Source: JANWXD01 sp035575135
Lineage (GTDB): Bacteria > Acidobacteriota > Terriglobia > Bryobacterales > Bryobacteraceae
DNA: 64,000 bases
Assembly (NCBI GenBank): GCA_035575135.1
Contig: DATLYE010000038.1
Coordinates: 1 to 64,000, forward strand
Direction: 5' to 3'
Shown here: positions 8,100-18,100 of the stretch, piece by piece
Layout of the letters: each line of letters opens with the position of its first letter
How positions within the stretch are numbered: the first letter of the stretch is position 1
Program-made: the position numbers and the translations under genes
The notes under the pieces: model-generated
The model's database searches: none
The model's input: only the letters and a program-made list of their open reading frames with translations
Told to the model about the DNA's origin: nothing

Positions 8100-10133
8100 T
8101 TACCCGCCTCCCTGATAGCGGACCCAGACGGTCATGGGAGTAATATCGCGGTTGGCGATGACGCAGTAGGGAATGAACCGCAGCTCGATCTTGTCCGCCG
8201 GGCGCTGGCGCACGGGCCCGAACGGGCGATACAGCGGCTCGCTGGCGAGCGGTTCGCGGTACATGAGGCCCGGGTGGGTCAACACGGTCACGCCGCCGAG
8301 AAAGTCTTTGCGGAACTCTTCGCGAAACGCGGTGCGTGTGCCCGAAAGCTCGAGGGCCACGTCATCGAGCGAGTGCACCTGGGGCGGCTGATCCAGCCGC
8401 TCCAGCGCGTAGACCAGCGGCCCTCGCTCAACGGCCACCCTCCCCACGTTCTCCTTGACGAGCGGGTTGGACACAGTCAGGCGCGGCGAGACATCCAGTT
8501 TGAGGCGAACCACGTCGCCCGGCTGCCATCGGCGGCGGAGTGCGCTGTAGGTGCCCGGACGGACCGGCGCGCCCGCCGGCTGGCCGTTGACTTCCAGCGA
8601 AGCGGCGGAGGTCCACCCCGGAATGCGTACGTAGAGTGTGAACTCGGCCGCCTTGGCCGGGGAGACCGTCAGGGTTACGTCGCCGTCCCACGGATAGCCG
8701 GTCTTCTGCGTGATGCGGAGCGGAGTGCCGTCCTCCAGCCGCCAGTCCAGTTCGGAGTTGTGGTAGAGGTGCACGTAAATGCCGTCGGCGGCAGTGCTGT
8801 AGAAATATCCGGGCAGGGAAGCGAGCGTGCGCTGGATGTTAGGAGGGCAACAGAGCACGTCGTACCAGGCGTTGCGGATCGCCCCGGTGGCCGACTGCCA
8901 GCTCGGCTCGAGCACGCCCGAGAACTCGAGCGGGTTGCGGTAGCAGTAAAGCGTACCCTCGAGCGAAACTCCCACCGCAATGGCGTTGTAAAGCGCCCGC
9001 TCCAGCACGTCCGTAAACCGGGCTTCGCCGGTGGCCGCCAGCATCCGCCAGTTCCACATCAGATTCCCGATGGCGGCGCAGGTTTCCGCGTACGAACGTG
9101 CGTTCGGCAGCTCATAGGCTTCTCCGAAGGCTTCCCCAGTCCAGCGCGAACCCACGCCGCCCGTGATATACATCTTGCGGCGCGTCAAATCCTGCCAGAG
9201 ACGCTCGAGCGCCTCCCAGTAGCGCTTGTCGCCGGTTTCCAGATAGTAGTCCGTGGCGCCGCTGCAAGCGTACATGGCGCGGACCGAGTGACCCTCCAGC
9301 TGCTTGCGCTCCCAGAAAGGCGTGCCGCTGAAGGTGTAGACGACACGGTCCGGACGGCGCTTCAGTCGCGGGTCCCCCGCGAGGATGTACCCGGCAAGGT
9401 CGAGGTAGCGGCGGTCCCCCGTGGTGCGATACAGCTCGACCAAAGCCATTTCCACCTCGGGGTGGCCTGCCAGCAAAGGTTTCTTGTCGGGGCCGAAGTC
9501 GCGGATCAGATAGTCCGCAAACCGCGCGCCCGCGTCCACTAACCTGCGGTCTCCCGTGGCCCGGTACCAGGCGACGGCCGCCTGGAGAAAGTGGCCGAGG
9601 TTATAAAGCTCGTGGCCCCATTCCATGGTCTCGGGAAGCAATCGTTGCTTGGCGAGGTCTCCCACGAAATGAGCGTTGAGGTAACCGCTCGGCTCCTGAA
9701 TGGCGAGCACTTCGGCAATCGCCTGCTCGGCCGTGGCCCGCAGCGCAGGACGGTCTTCGCTTTGCAGCACGAATGCGACCGCCTCCAGCCACTTGTACGT
9801 GTCGGTGTCGGCGAAGACGGGCCCTTTCTTGGGCACCTGTTTTCCCTTGGAGATCCGCCGGAAGTTGTCCACGTAGCCGTGCTCTTCGATGAGCTGGTAA
9901 ATCGTCGGGATGCTTATTTCGACGTTGACGCGGCGTCGGGTTTCCCAGAACCCCTCGCCGATGCGGACCGCCCGCACGGGAACACTCCGGAGCTTGGCAT
10001 ACGGTGAGCGTTGCGTGTGGATGACTCCCTGATCTCGCCATGGTGTTTGCGCACCGGCCGGCCCAAGTGCCGCGATCGCCCCCAACAGGATCCACCGGGT
10101 TCGGAATGGAGTAAGCGCTAACATGGCCAGCAT
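8100..10133 (-). CDS. GH127-family (DUF1680) glycoside hydrolase, exported
   Basis: About 677 aa with an N-terminal signal peptide ending near GPAGAQ. The (alpha/alpha)6-barrel features of beta-L-arabinofuranosidase-like GH127 enzymes are present: YKWLEAVAF, GYLNAHF, GHELYNLGHFLQAAVA, TGGVGSRWTGEAFG. Also seen are TLYCYRNPLE and the LCCPPN double cysteine, which in GH127 supplies the zinc/nucleophile centre. C-terminal beta domains follow. The start is uncertain: the TTG at 10160 extends the frame, ATG 10133 has an AGGA just upstream, and ATG 10124 is also possible. It probably removes L-arabinofuranosyl or related sugars from plant polysaccharide in the periplasm. Confidence 0.88.
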   Translation of the reverse strand: MLAMLALTPFRTRWILLGAIAALGPAGAQTPWRDQGVIHTQRSPYAKLRSVPVRAVRIGEGFWETRRRVNVEISIPTIYQLIEEHGYVDNFRRISKGKQVPKKGPVFADTDTYKWLEAVAFVLQSEDRPALRATAEQAIAEVLAIQEPSGYLNAHFVGDLAKQRLLPETMEWGHELYNLGHFLQAAVAWYRATGDRRLVDAGARFADYLIRDFGPDKKPLLAGHPEVEMALVELYRTTGDRRYLDLAGYILAGDPRLKRRPDRVVYTFSGTPFWERKQLEGHSVRAMYACSGATDYYLETGDKRYWEALERLWQDLTRRKMYITGGVGSRWTGEAFGEAYELPNARSYAETCAAIGNLMWNWRMLAATGEARFTDVLERALYNAIAVGVSLEGTLYCYRNPLEFSGVLEPSWQSATGAIRNAWYDVLCCPPNIQRTLASLPGYFYSTAADGIYVHLYHNSELDWRLEDGTPLRITQKTGYPWDGDVTLTVSPAKAAEFTLYVRIPGWTSAASLEVNGQPAGAPVRPGTYSALRRRWQPGDVVRLKLDVSPRLTVSNPLVKENVGRVAVERGPLVYALERLDQPPQVHSLDDVALELSGTRTAFREEFRKDFLGGVTVLTHPGLMYREPLASEPLYRPFGPVRQRPADKIELRFIPYCVIANRDITPMTVWVRYQGGG

Positions 10134-10197
10134 TCTATCCTGGCCCCCGCCAGCTGTCAATCCGTGGGGTAAGGCTTACAGATTGAGCCGCAACCGC

Positions 10198-11643
10198 TCA
10201 GGGCGCCCTCGAAACCTCGGCAGCTTCCAGAGCCCGGGCCAGCTGCTGCTCCGAACGTGCCGCCTCCGCCTGGCCCAACTTGGCATGCACCTCGGCCAGC
10301 AAGCGGCGCGCTTCCGCCCAGCACGGGCGCAACCGGAGGGCGCCTTGGAGTTCTGTGAGCGCATCGCCCGCCCGGCCGCGCTGCAACAGAGCCCGCGTCA
10401 GTGCGTACCGGATTTCGGCCTTCCCCGGGTCCAGCTCCGCCGCCCTTCTGAGGAGCTCCAATGGTTCTTCCGACTTTGGCGCCACGCGCATTAAGGCCTT
10501 GCCGAGCTCGGCATAGGCATCGGCAAAGCCCGGACTTGTCGCGATCGCTTCCCGCAACTGCGCAATGGCGGTGAGGGCGTCTCCGGATTCGAGGCGCTGC
10601 ACGGCCGTCTGGGTCAGGATCATGGCCCGACCGAGGTTTCGCTGCTCGGCCAGAAGCTCGCGCACACGCTCCGCCGCCTGTCGCGCTTCCGCCGCCCGCC
10701 CCGCTCTCTGGTGTGCCTGGGCGAGGTTCGACCAAGCTTTGATGAATCGCGGATTCAACGAAACCGCGCGCTCGAGAACCTCAATGGCTTCCGCGAACCG
10801 CTTCTGGCGCAGATGCACCATGCCGAGGTTGTTCCAGTTGTCGGGATCCTGCGGCGCAACGGCGGCGGCTTGGCGCAGTTCAGCTTCCGCGGCGGCCAGA
10901 GCGCCCTCATGGAGCAGACTCAGCCCCAGTCCTCTGCGGGCTGCCGCATGCTCCGGCTTCAGCCGGATCGCTTCGCGGAAGTACCTGCCTGCTTCTGCCG
11001 TCCGGCCAGCGGCGGCCAAAGCCACGCCGAGGTTGTAATGCGCCTCGGGATTGGCGGGCTCGAGCCGCACGGCTTCGCGAAGAGCCTCGATTGCCTCCTC
11101 GGTGCGCTGCTGCTCCGCCAGCACAATCCCCAGCGCGACGCGGTACTTCGCATTGCGAGGTTCGAGACCGACGGCGGCCCTGAGCTGCTCGGCCGCAGCT
11201 TCCAGCCGTCCGGCATCCTTCAGCGCCAGGGCGAGGTTGTAGCGCGCCTCGGAAAACTGAGGCAGGCGCTTCACCAGCGGCTTCAGGATGGTTGCGGCGC
11301 CTTCTGCGTCCCCCGCCTCGTGACAGGAACCGGCAAACATGTAGAGCGCCTCAGGGTAATCCGGCCGCAACCGCAACGCCTGTTGGCAGGCCTCGAACGC
11401 CTGCGCTCGATTGCCCAGTCGTGCATAGACGACCGCAAGGTGGTAATGCGCCTCCGCAAACTCTGGAGCGAGTTCGATGGCCTTTTGGAAGTTGGCAAGC
11501 GCCCCCGTCCAGTTCCCGCGTCCGGCTTCCGCCAGCCCGGCGCGGTCGTGGAACGCGGCCGCCGGATCGTGCGGGGCAGACTCCTGGGCCGGAAGTCCGG
11601 TGAAAACCAGCAGTGCGAATGCGAGCCGCGCGCGCCGCCTCAT
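10198..11643 (-). CDS. TPR-repeat exported protein
   Basis: 481 aa. A signal peptide (MRRRARLAFALLVFTGLPAQES) is followed by about a dozen tandem 34-residue tetratricopeptide repeats, for example AEAHYHLAVVYARLGNRAQA and NWNNLGMVHLRQKRFAEA. The start at 11643 overlaps the stop of the upstream CRTAC1 gene (ATGA); the longer frame to 11883 lies in coding sequence of that gene and is rejected. It is the last gene of a three-gene coupled operon (TPR, CRTAC1, TPR). Role: a protein-protein scaffold, probably periplasmic; the partner is unknown. Confidence 0.85.
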   Translation of the reverse strand: MRRRARLAFALLVFTGLPAQESAPHDPAAAFHDRAGLAEAGRGNWTGALANFQKAIELAPEFAEAHYHLAVVYARLGNRAQAFEACQQALRLRPDYPEALYMFAGSCHEAGDAEGAATILKPLVKRLPQFSEARYNLALALKDAGRLEAAAEQLRAAVGLEPRNAKYRVALGIVLAEQQRTEEAIEALREAVRLEPANPEAHYNLGVALAAAGRTAEAGRYFREAIRLKPEHAAARRGLGLSLLHEGALAAAEAELRQAAAVAPQDPDNWNNLGMVHLRQKRFAEAIEVLERAVSLNPRFIKAWSNLAQAHQRAGRAAEARQAAERVRELLAEQRNLGRAMILTQTAVQRLESGDALTAIAQLREAIATSPGFADAYAELGKALMRVAPKSEEPLELLRRAAELDPGKAEIRYALTRALLQRGRAGDALTELQGALRLRPCWAEARRLLAEVHAKLGQAEAARSEQQLARALEAAEVSRAP

Positions 11644-13364
11644 GGCCCGCCGTCGGCCCTCTCGCTCCGAGGGCGCAGTTTCGGTACCGCAACAGGAACG
11701 CGACCTGCGCCTTCCTTCACGGCAACGACTTGGTTCACGCGCAGACCTTCGATCACATCCCTGGCCCCGCTCGGCCACAAGATCTCCACCCGCTCGACCA
11801 TTTCCCGCTTCCCCAGCCCGAAGTGCAGTCGCGGATCGTGCGCTGCCTGATAGCTCCGGCCTCCCGCCTTTTCGGCAGTCCACCGCTGCCCGTCCGCCCA
11901 GACTACCACCCGCGCGCCCACCGCGTCACGGTTGGACCGCGTGCCGATGAGATGGAGCTGGAGCCAGTGGTTTCGATTGCCTCCGTCGTTCCTCAACAGC
12001 TCCGCTTCCTGACCGTTGTTGTTTACGGCCACGTCCAGGTCCCCATCGTTGTCATAGTCGGCAAACGCCGCCGCGCGACTTACTCTGGGCCTCAGAACGT
12101 CCTCACCGAGGCGGGCCGTGAAGTTCACGAATTTCCCTTCCGCATTGCGGTAAATGAATTTCGGCTCGGCATAAGTTGTGTTCGGATGGTACAGATGAAT
12201 GTTGTCCAGAATATGGCCGTTCGCAATAAAGAGATCCAGCCAGCCGTCGTTATCAAAATCCACAAATCCAACGCCGAAGCCGCTCAGGTGAAAGGTCTGG
12301 TATCCGGGACCGTCCCGAAATGTGGCGTCCTCGTAGCCTCCTTTGCCATGGTGCCGGTATAAACGGTTCAGCTCCAGGTCCAGATGAGTAATGAAAAGAT
12401 CCGGCCACCCGTCACGGTTGTAGTCTCCCGCGTCCACGCCCATCCCCGCTTCGATCTCTCCGTTCTCGCCCCAGGCGACGCCCGTCACGGCCCCGGTCTC
12501 TTCAAACGTTCCGTCTCCCCGGTTCCGATACAAGAAATTCTCCGTCCCGTCATTGGCGAAAAAAATGTCTGTCCATCCGTCCTGGTCGTAATCGAAGCAC
12601 ACCACTCCAAGGCCGTTGCCCGGCTTGGATCCGATGCCGCTCGCTGCGCTGACGTCTTTGAAGGTGCCGTCGCCCTGGTTGCGAAATAGAGTGGGCGTTT
12701 GCCCGCGAAACTTGTTCGGATGGCAGTAGGCTCGGTATCCCGGCCGGCGTTCCCCACAGTACAGGTTGTTTGCGACAGACCAGTCCACGTAGTTGGCAAT
12801 GACAAGATCGAGCCGGCCGTCCCGGTCGTAATCGCACCAGGCGGCGCTCGAGCCCCACTTGCCTGCGTTGGCGACTCCGGCCCTCGCCGTGACGTCCGCA
12901 AAGCGACCGTTTCCCTCGTTGTGGTACAGGAGGCCCCTTCCATAACCGGCGACGTATAAGTCGGCAAGTCCGTCATTGTCGTAATCGCCCACCGCCACCC
13001 CCATGCCGAACAATCCTTCGGCGGCGACTCCCGCCTGAAGCGTAACGTCCGTGAAGGTCCCATCGCCGTTGTTCCGGTACAGTGCGCTGCGCAGCGGGCG
13101 GGCCGGCCGGTATGCTTCGGTCGCGGCACTGTTGACCAGGTAGAGATCCAGGAACCCATCCGCGTCGTAGTCAATCCAGGCTGCGCCGGCGCCCATCGTC
13201 TCGATGAGGTATTTTTCCGGCGAGGCCGCATTGTCGTGCCGGAACGTGATTCCGGCCCGCGCCGCGACGTCCACAAACCGCACCGTCGGGACCGGCTCCG
13301 GCGGAGAAAGGGACCAGAGCACCATTCCCGAAAGAATCCCCAACGCGATGGCGGCCGCTTTCAC
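11640..13364 (-). CDS. CRTAC1/ASPIC-UnbV FG-GAP repeat protein
   Basis: 574 aa. An N-terminal hydrophobic anchor or signal (residues 1-20) precedes multiple FG-GAP/VCBS-type calcium-binding repeats, each with the pattern D-x-D-x-D-G (DYDADGFLDLYLVN, DYDNDGLADLYV, DYDRDGRLDLVIAN, DYDQDGWTDIFFAN, DYNRDGWPDLFITH). They form a predicted beta-propeller. The C-terminal ASPIC/UnbV domain is seen in NRDAVGARVVVWADG and LHFGLGKREMVERVEILWPSG. It is exported and overlaps both neighbours by four bases. Related genes are common near SusD/TonB receptors in acidobacteria; molecular function is unproven, carbohydrate or metal binding being the usual guess. Confidence 0.9.
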   Translation of the reverse strand: MKAAAIALGILSGMVLWSLSPPEPVPTVRFVDVAARAGITFRHDNAASPEKYLIETMGAGAAWIDYDADGFLDLYLVNSAATEAYRPARPLRSALYRNNGDGTFTDVTLQAGVAAEGLFGMGVAVGDYDNDGLADLYVAGYGRGLLYHNEGNGRFADVTARAGVANAGKWGSSAAWCDYDRDGRLDLVIANYVDWSVANNLYCGERRPGYRAYCHPNKFRGQTPTLFRNQGDGTFKDVSAASGIGSKPGNGLGVVCFDYDQDGWTDIFFANDGTENFLYRNRGDGTFEETGAVTGVAWGENGEIEAGMGVDAGDYNRDGWPDLFITHLDLELNRLYRHHGKGGYEDATFRDGPGYQTFHLSGFGVGFVDFDNDGWLDLFIANGHILDNIHLYHPNTTYAEPKFIYRNAEGKFVNFTARLGEDVLRPRVSRAAAFADYDNDGDLDVAVNNNGQEAELLRNDGGNRNHWLQLHLIGTRSNRDAVGARVVVWADGQRWTAEKAGGRSYQAAHDPRLHFGLGKREMVERVEILWPSGARDVIEGLRVNQVVAVKEGAGRVPVAVPKLRPRSERADGGP

Positions 13365-15055
13365 CGCGTGCCCTGTCTGAGGATCTGCTCCAGACCCTGG
13401 CTGGTGAACTGCTCTCGCTCGTTCGCCTTCATCTTGCCCACGCGTGCAAACAGCTCCCGCGAACGAGCGAGGTCGCCTTTCTTGGCGTAGAGCTGCGCCA
13501 ACTGGTAGAGGGCGCTCACATCATCCGGCGCAATCTCCAGGGCGCGCTCCAATTGAGCCGCGGCGCCCTCGAAGTCCCCGCGGCGGAACAGGAGCTTTCC
13601 GAGCAGCGCCCGTGACGGAGCCAGGTCCGGCTTGCTCCGCACGGACTTTTCCAGGGCTTGGATGGCTTCTTGCTCCTCGGCGCTGCCCGGGGGCGCTCCG
13701 GATCGGTACAGAGCCTCCGCCAGGAACCATTGCGCAAGGTAGTCGTCCTGCTGCGCCCGCTGGCGCAACAGCTCGATCGCCGCCGCATTTTCGTTCATTT
13801 GCAGGAGCGCCAATCCCAGAGCGACGTGCGCCAGCCCCATCTCTTTGGACAGCTCTGCGGCCTTGGCGAAAGCCTCTCGCGCCTGCGGCATCAGGCCCTT
13901 CCAGGCGTAAACCACCCCCTTCTGGATCCAGAGCCGGCCGGACTCGGGCCGGCGCCGCAGGCCGATGTCGGCGATCTCCGATGCCAGATCGGGATTGTTC
14001 TGGTCCAGGCACAGCGCGATCAGATCGAGGTAGTTTGCTTCATCCTCAGGCTCCAGCGTCGCCGCCTTGCGAAATGCCTCGTAGGCCTCCCGGATGCGGC
14101 CCGCGCCACGATAGGCGTGCCCCAGCAAGTTGTACAGCTCGGCTTTGTCGGGGCCCGAAGCGGCCAGATGCTCCAGGATGCGAACGGCCTCAGCCGGCTG
14201 GTTGCCTTTCTGATAGGCCAGCGCCAGATTGTATTCCACCTCGTAGCGGTCCGGATAGTTGCTGCGAGCCTTTTCGAACCGCGCAGCGGCGCCCGGATAA
14301 TCTCCCAGTCGTGCCAGCAGCAGGCCCGCCTCGAACTGGACCGTCGCCTCGACCTCCGCCGGCAGATCCCCAAGCGCAGCCTTGGCGGCGTCCGGTTGAT
14401 TTGACTCTGCAAGCGCCTGAGCGTAGTTGAGCAGGCGGCGCGGGTCGGTCTTGAACAGTCCGCCGCTTCGGTCGTAGTGAGCCACCACCGCCGGAAAGTC
14501 TTTTGCGACATACGCCAGATCTCCCATGGCCAGATGCGCAACCGGATTCGTCGGGGCAATCTTCAGCAGTTGTTCCAAATGGCGCCGGGCTTCCGCCGCG
14601 CGCCCCAAAGCGATCTCGTTGAGCGCCAGACCTTGCAAAGCGGGTACGAACTGCGCGTCAACCTGTAGGACTCGGCGAAAGGATTCGTTGGCCTCCGACA
14701 GGCGTCCTGCCGCCGAAAAAGCCATCCCCAGAAGTGTCAGGGCCCGGAGATCAGTGGGATTGCCCTTGATGTAAGGCTCGAGGAGGGCGACGGCGCCCTG
14801 CGGGTCGCCCCTCTGAATCCGCTCGGCGGCCTCTCGGTGCACGTTTGGCCGTTGTTGAGCTGCAACGACAGCGACCGCCACCGAAAAGCTGACTATCGTG
14901 GCCTTGAGAAGTCGTTGCCCGCGGGAACAGGGAGAAAGCGTTTGCCCATCCGCAGCTTGTGCCGGCCTCAAATGGTAGCAACGTCCCCAGGATTCGCCGA
15001 AAAGACCGCAGCCCGTGGCCTTAGAAGCCGTGAGCAAGCGCTTGCAGATTTTCAT
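13361..15055 (-). CDS. TPR-repeat protein, first gene of the operon
   Basis: 564 aa as drawn. About 14 TPR units span residues 75-560 (e.g. PTDLRALTLLGMAFSAAGRL, AELYNLLGHAYRGAGRIREA). A hydrophobic stretch at about 51-66 (ATIVSFSVAVAVVAAQ) looks like a signal peptide, so the 50 residues before it may not be translated; no ATG, GTG or TTG lies between to start closer to it. The ATG at 15055 has only a weak AGTAGG upstream. Its stop overlaps the start of the CRTAC1 gene by four bases. Probably exported; partner unknown. Confidence 0.8.
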   Translation of the reverse strand: MKICKRLLTASKATGCGLFGESWGRCYHLRPAQAADGQTLSPCSRGQRLLKATIVSFSVAVAVVAAQQRPNVHREAAERIQRGDPQGAVALLEPYIKGNPTDLRALTLLGMAFSAAGRLSEANESFRRVLQVDAQFVPALQGLALNEIALGRAAEARRHLEQLLKIAPTNPVAHLAMGDLAYVAKDFPAVVAHYDRSGGLFKTDPRRLLNYAQALAESNQPDAAKAALGDLPAEVEATVQFEAGLLLARLGDYPGAAARFEKARSNYPDRYEVEYNLALAYQKGNQPAEAVRILEHLAASGPDKAELYNLLGHAYRGAGRIREAYEAFRKAATLEPEDEANYLDLIALCLDQNNPDLASEIADIGLRRRPESGRLWIQKGVVYAWKGLMPQAREAFAKAAELSKEMGLAHVALGLALLQMNENAAAIELLRQRAQQDDYLAQWFLAEALYRSGAPPGSAEEQEAIQALEKSVRSKPDLAPSRALLGKLLFRRGDFEGAAAQLERALEIAPDDVSALYQLAQLYAKKGDLARSRELFARVGKMKANEREQFTSQGLEQILRQGTR

Positions 15056-15083
15056 TGACAGCCTACTCGATTCATGCTAGCAT
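15055..15083 (+). promoter_or_regulatory. sigma70-like promoter for the TonB receptor operon
   Basis: TTGACA at 15055-15060, a 17-base spacer, then TAGCAT at 15078-15083: a perfect -35 and a four-of-six -10. The receptor ATG is at 15148, which gives an expected leader of about 58 bases. The -10 lies in the 10-bp perfect palindrome ATGCTAGCAT (15074-15083), a possible operator. The -35 overlaps the start codon of the divergent TPR gene. Read by eye only. Confidence 0.6.
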
Positions 15084-15147
15084 ACTGGCGTTACCCGGCC
15101 CGGCTTCACCGGCGCCGGGGCAAACACTCGGTTACGGGAGGCGTGCT

Positions 15148-18100
15148 ATGACACACGCGAGCGCTCGCGAGGTTTCCTCCTGCGGAATCTTCCTGCGCCA
15201 GTTCCGCCTGGGAGTGGCTTTGTTAACTTTCCTTGCCCCCGCATTCGGGCAGTTTACTGCCATCCTGGAAGGATACGTCACAGATCCCTCCGACGCCGCC
15301 ATCCCGGGGGCAGAAGTCGTGGTCGAAAACCAGGCCACCGGAGTCAAGCGCAACGTCAAGACTTCCGAGTCCGGGTACTTTCGCGTGCCTTCCCTGCCGT
15401 CCGGATTGTTTACGGTTCGCATCTCTGCGCCGGGATTTGAAACCACGGTGCAGGAAAACGTGCTGCTCCAGTCCGACCAGGTGAAAACCATCAACGTGCA
15501 ACTGAAGGTCGGTACGCCGACAACACAAGTGACCGTTGAGGCCGCGGTGCCTCTGATCGAAACCGGGGAAGCCAAAGTTTCGGGCCACATTCAGGAGCGC
15601 CAGGTCGCGCAGCTGCCGCTGGTCGGGCGCAATTTCATGACGCTGGTCGTGTTGACGCCGGGTGTGACCGGCCTGCCGGCGGGAGGAGGCCAGGCCTACG
15701 CCCAGGCCACAGGCGACATCTTTGCCGCCGAGTACGGCGTCAATCTGAACGCGAACGGGCAGCGCGCGGAATCGAACAGTTTCCTTGTGGACAACACGTC
15801 GGTCAATGCCAGCCCCCGCGGCGGCGTCACCAACTATAGCCCCAACGCCGACTCCGTCCAGGAGCTGCGGGTGAGCGTCAACAACTTTTCCGCCGAATAC
15901 GGCCGGAACTCCTCGGCGATGGTGAACGTGATCACCAAGTCCGGCACCAATGAATATCACGGCACCGTGGGCTGGTTTCATACGAACAACCGGCTGACCG
16001 GACGAAACGGCCGGTTTCAGCCCAAAGTGCCTGTGTTCCGCCGGAATGAATACAACGGCAGCATCGGCGGGCCCATTCTGAAGAACCGCCTGTTCGGCTT
16101 CGGCTCGTTCGACATCCTCCGCTCCGGGCTCGGCCAGGGCTTCTCTGCCGGCGCCGTCACGCCGGAGCTCATCGACTACGCATCGCGCCGGTTCCCCAAC
16201 AACATCTCCACGCGCGTCATGAAAGAATTCCCCAACCAACTCGTCAAGCTGAGCGACGGGTTGTTCGCCGGACCTTTGGCCGGAGCCGTCCCCAACGTGG
16301 GCGCCTGCTCCTCACTCCCCGAGGGGCCTTCGACCCCTGTGGATACACCGATCGGCCGCCTGCCGTGTAATTTCCCGCTGACCTTCAACGGCACGTTTGC
16401 CCAGACGCTGCCCCGCGACGGCGAGCAGTGGAATTTCCGTATTGACTATGTGTTCAACGAGGGCAGGGACCGGATCTATGGAAGCGGAGCCAAGACGAAC
16501 CTTTCCCAGGTCGCTTTCGGCTCGCCCTCCGTCTACCCGGCCTTCACCCAGCCCGGCACGGAATATACGGCGTATTTCAATTTGAACTATACGCATGTGT
16601 TTTCGCCCACCGTTTTAAACGAGTTTTCCTTCGGAGGAACCCGGGCGCGCGGCGACGTTCCCGTCATGCACGGCTACATCCCTCAGCTCAACGTTCCGGG
16701 CATTGCTTCCTATGGGAACGGGTTCTCGGATGCGACGTTCATTCAGAACAATCGCGAGTGGCGCAACGTCACCAGCATCAACCGCGGCGCCCACGCCTTC
16801 AAGTTCGGAGGCATCATCCAGCGGACCGTGCAGCCGGCTCTGTTTGGTAACGTCTTTACGCGTCCGTACTACAGCTTCACAAACCTGTTTGACTTTATCC
16901 TGGATGATCCCTTCTCGCAGAGCAACATCGGGTTTAATCCGCAGACCGGAGAGTTGAAGGGCATTGACTTTCGCCCCATCTTCGGCGGGCACGGGCTCTT
17001 TATTCAGGATGACTGGAAAGTTCGGCCCAACCTGACGCTCAGCCTCGGACTGCGATGGGAGGTGTACTGGAATCCCGACGAAGTGGACGACCTCTTCGTC
17101 GGTGCGACCTTCCCCAAGGGCACAACGTTCCTGGAGCGCATCGCCAACATGAAACCCGTCCAGAAGCGCCCGCTGGATGCCGTGGACTACAACAATTTCG
17201 CGCCGCGGATCGGCATCGCCTGGGACCCCACGCGTAGGGGCAAGATGTCTGTGCGCGCCGGCTTCGGCGTCTTCTACGACCGTCCCGCCGGGCAGTTCTA
17301 CCGCGACGCCCAGACGTCGTTGCCCCTGTTCGGCCTCGGCTCCGTGAGCAAACAGACGGAGGTGAAGCCGGTTTATGGGTTGAGTTCTTCCACCACGAAA
17401 CCGTGGAAGTTCGCGCTTCCTGTTTTGCGGATCGGGCTGGACGAGCGCAACGGGTTGATCGGTGTTCCCGCAACCAGCACCGTCTGGGATCCTCAGCTCC
17501 GGAATCAGTACAGCTTCAACTGGTTCTTTGGCATTCAGTACAGCCTGACCAACGACTGGGCCGTGGAAGCCAACTACGTGGGTTCGGCCGGACGCAAACT
17601 GTACATGGTTTACGACGTCAACCGCTTCTCCGGAGACTTGTTCGACGGCCGCCTGAACCGCCTCAACCCAAGCTTTGCCGACATCCAGTATGGCCAGGCC
17701 CTCGGCACTTCCCATTACGAAGGGGGCAACGTCAGCCTGCGCAAACGGTATGGATCCGGGTTGGATCTTCAGGTCGCTTATACCTTCGGCAAGGCGATTG
17801 ATACCGCAAGCAGCTTCGGGATCAATCTCCCGGTGGTGGATATTTTCAACTTGAACCTGGAGAAGGGGCGGGCCAATTTCGACGTGCGCCACAAGCTCGC
17901 CATGAGCTTCTTGTACTCCCTGCCCGCTCCCGCAGGGTCCGGCGCGCTACGCCACCTGTTCGGCAACTGGGAGATCGGCGCGGTCACCATCCTGCAAAGC
18001 GGTCCGCCGTTTCACGTGATCTGCACCCTGCCCTTCCGTCCGGTTCGGGATGCGGCAGGAAACATTATCCGCAACGACGGCTGCGACTTCAACGCGGACG

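Noticed and set aside
15223..17892. Long minus-strand frames across the TonB receptor
   Set aside because: Shadows of the receptor; histidine/arginine-rich translations without domains.
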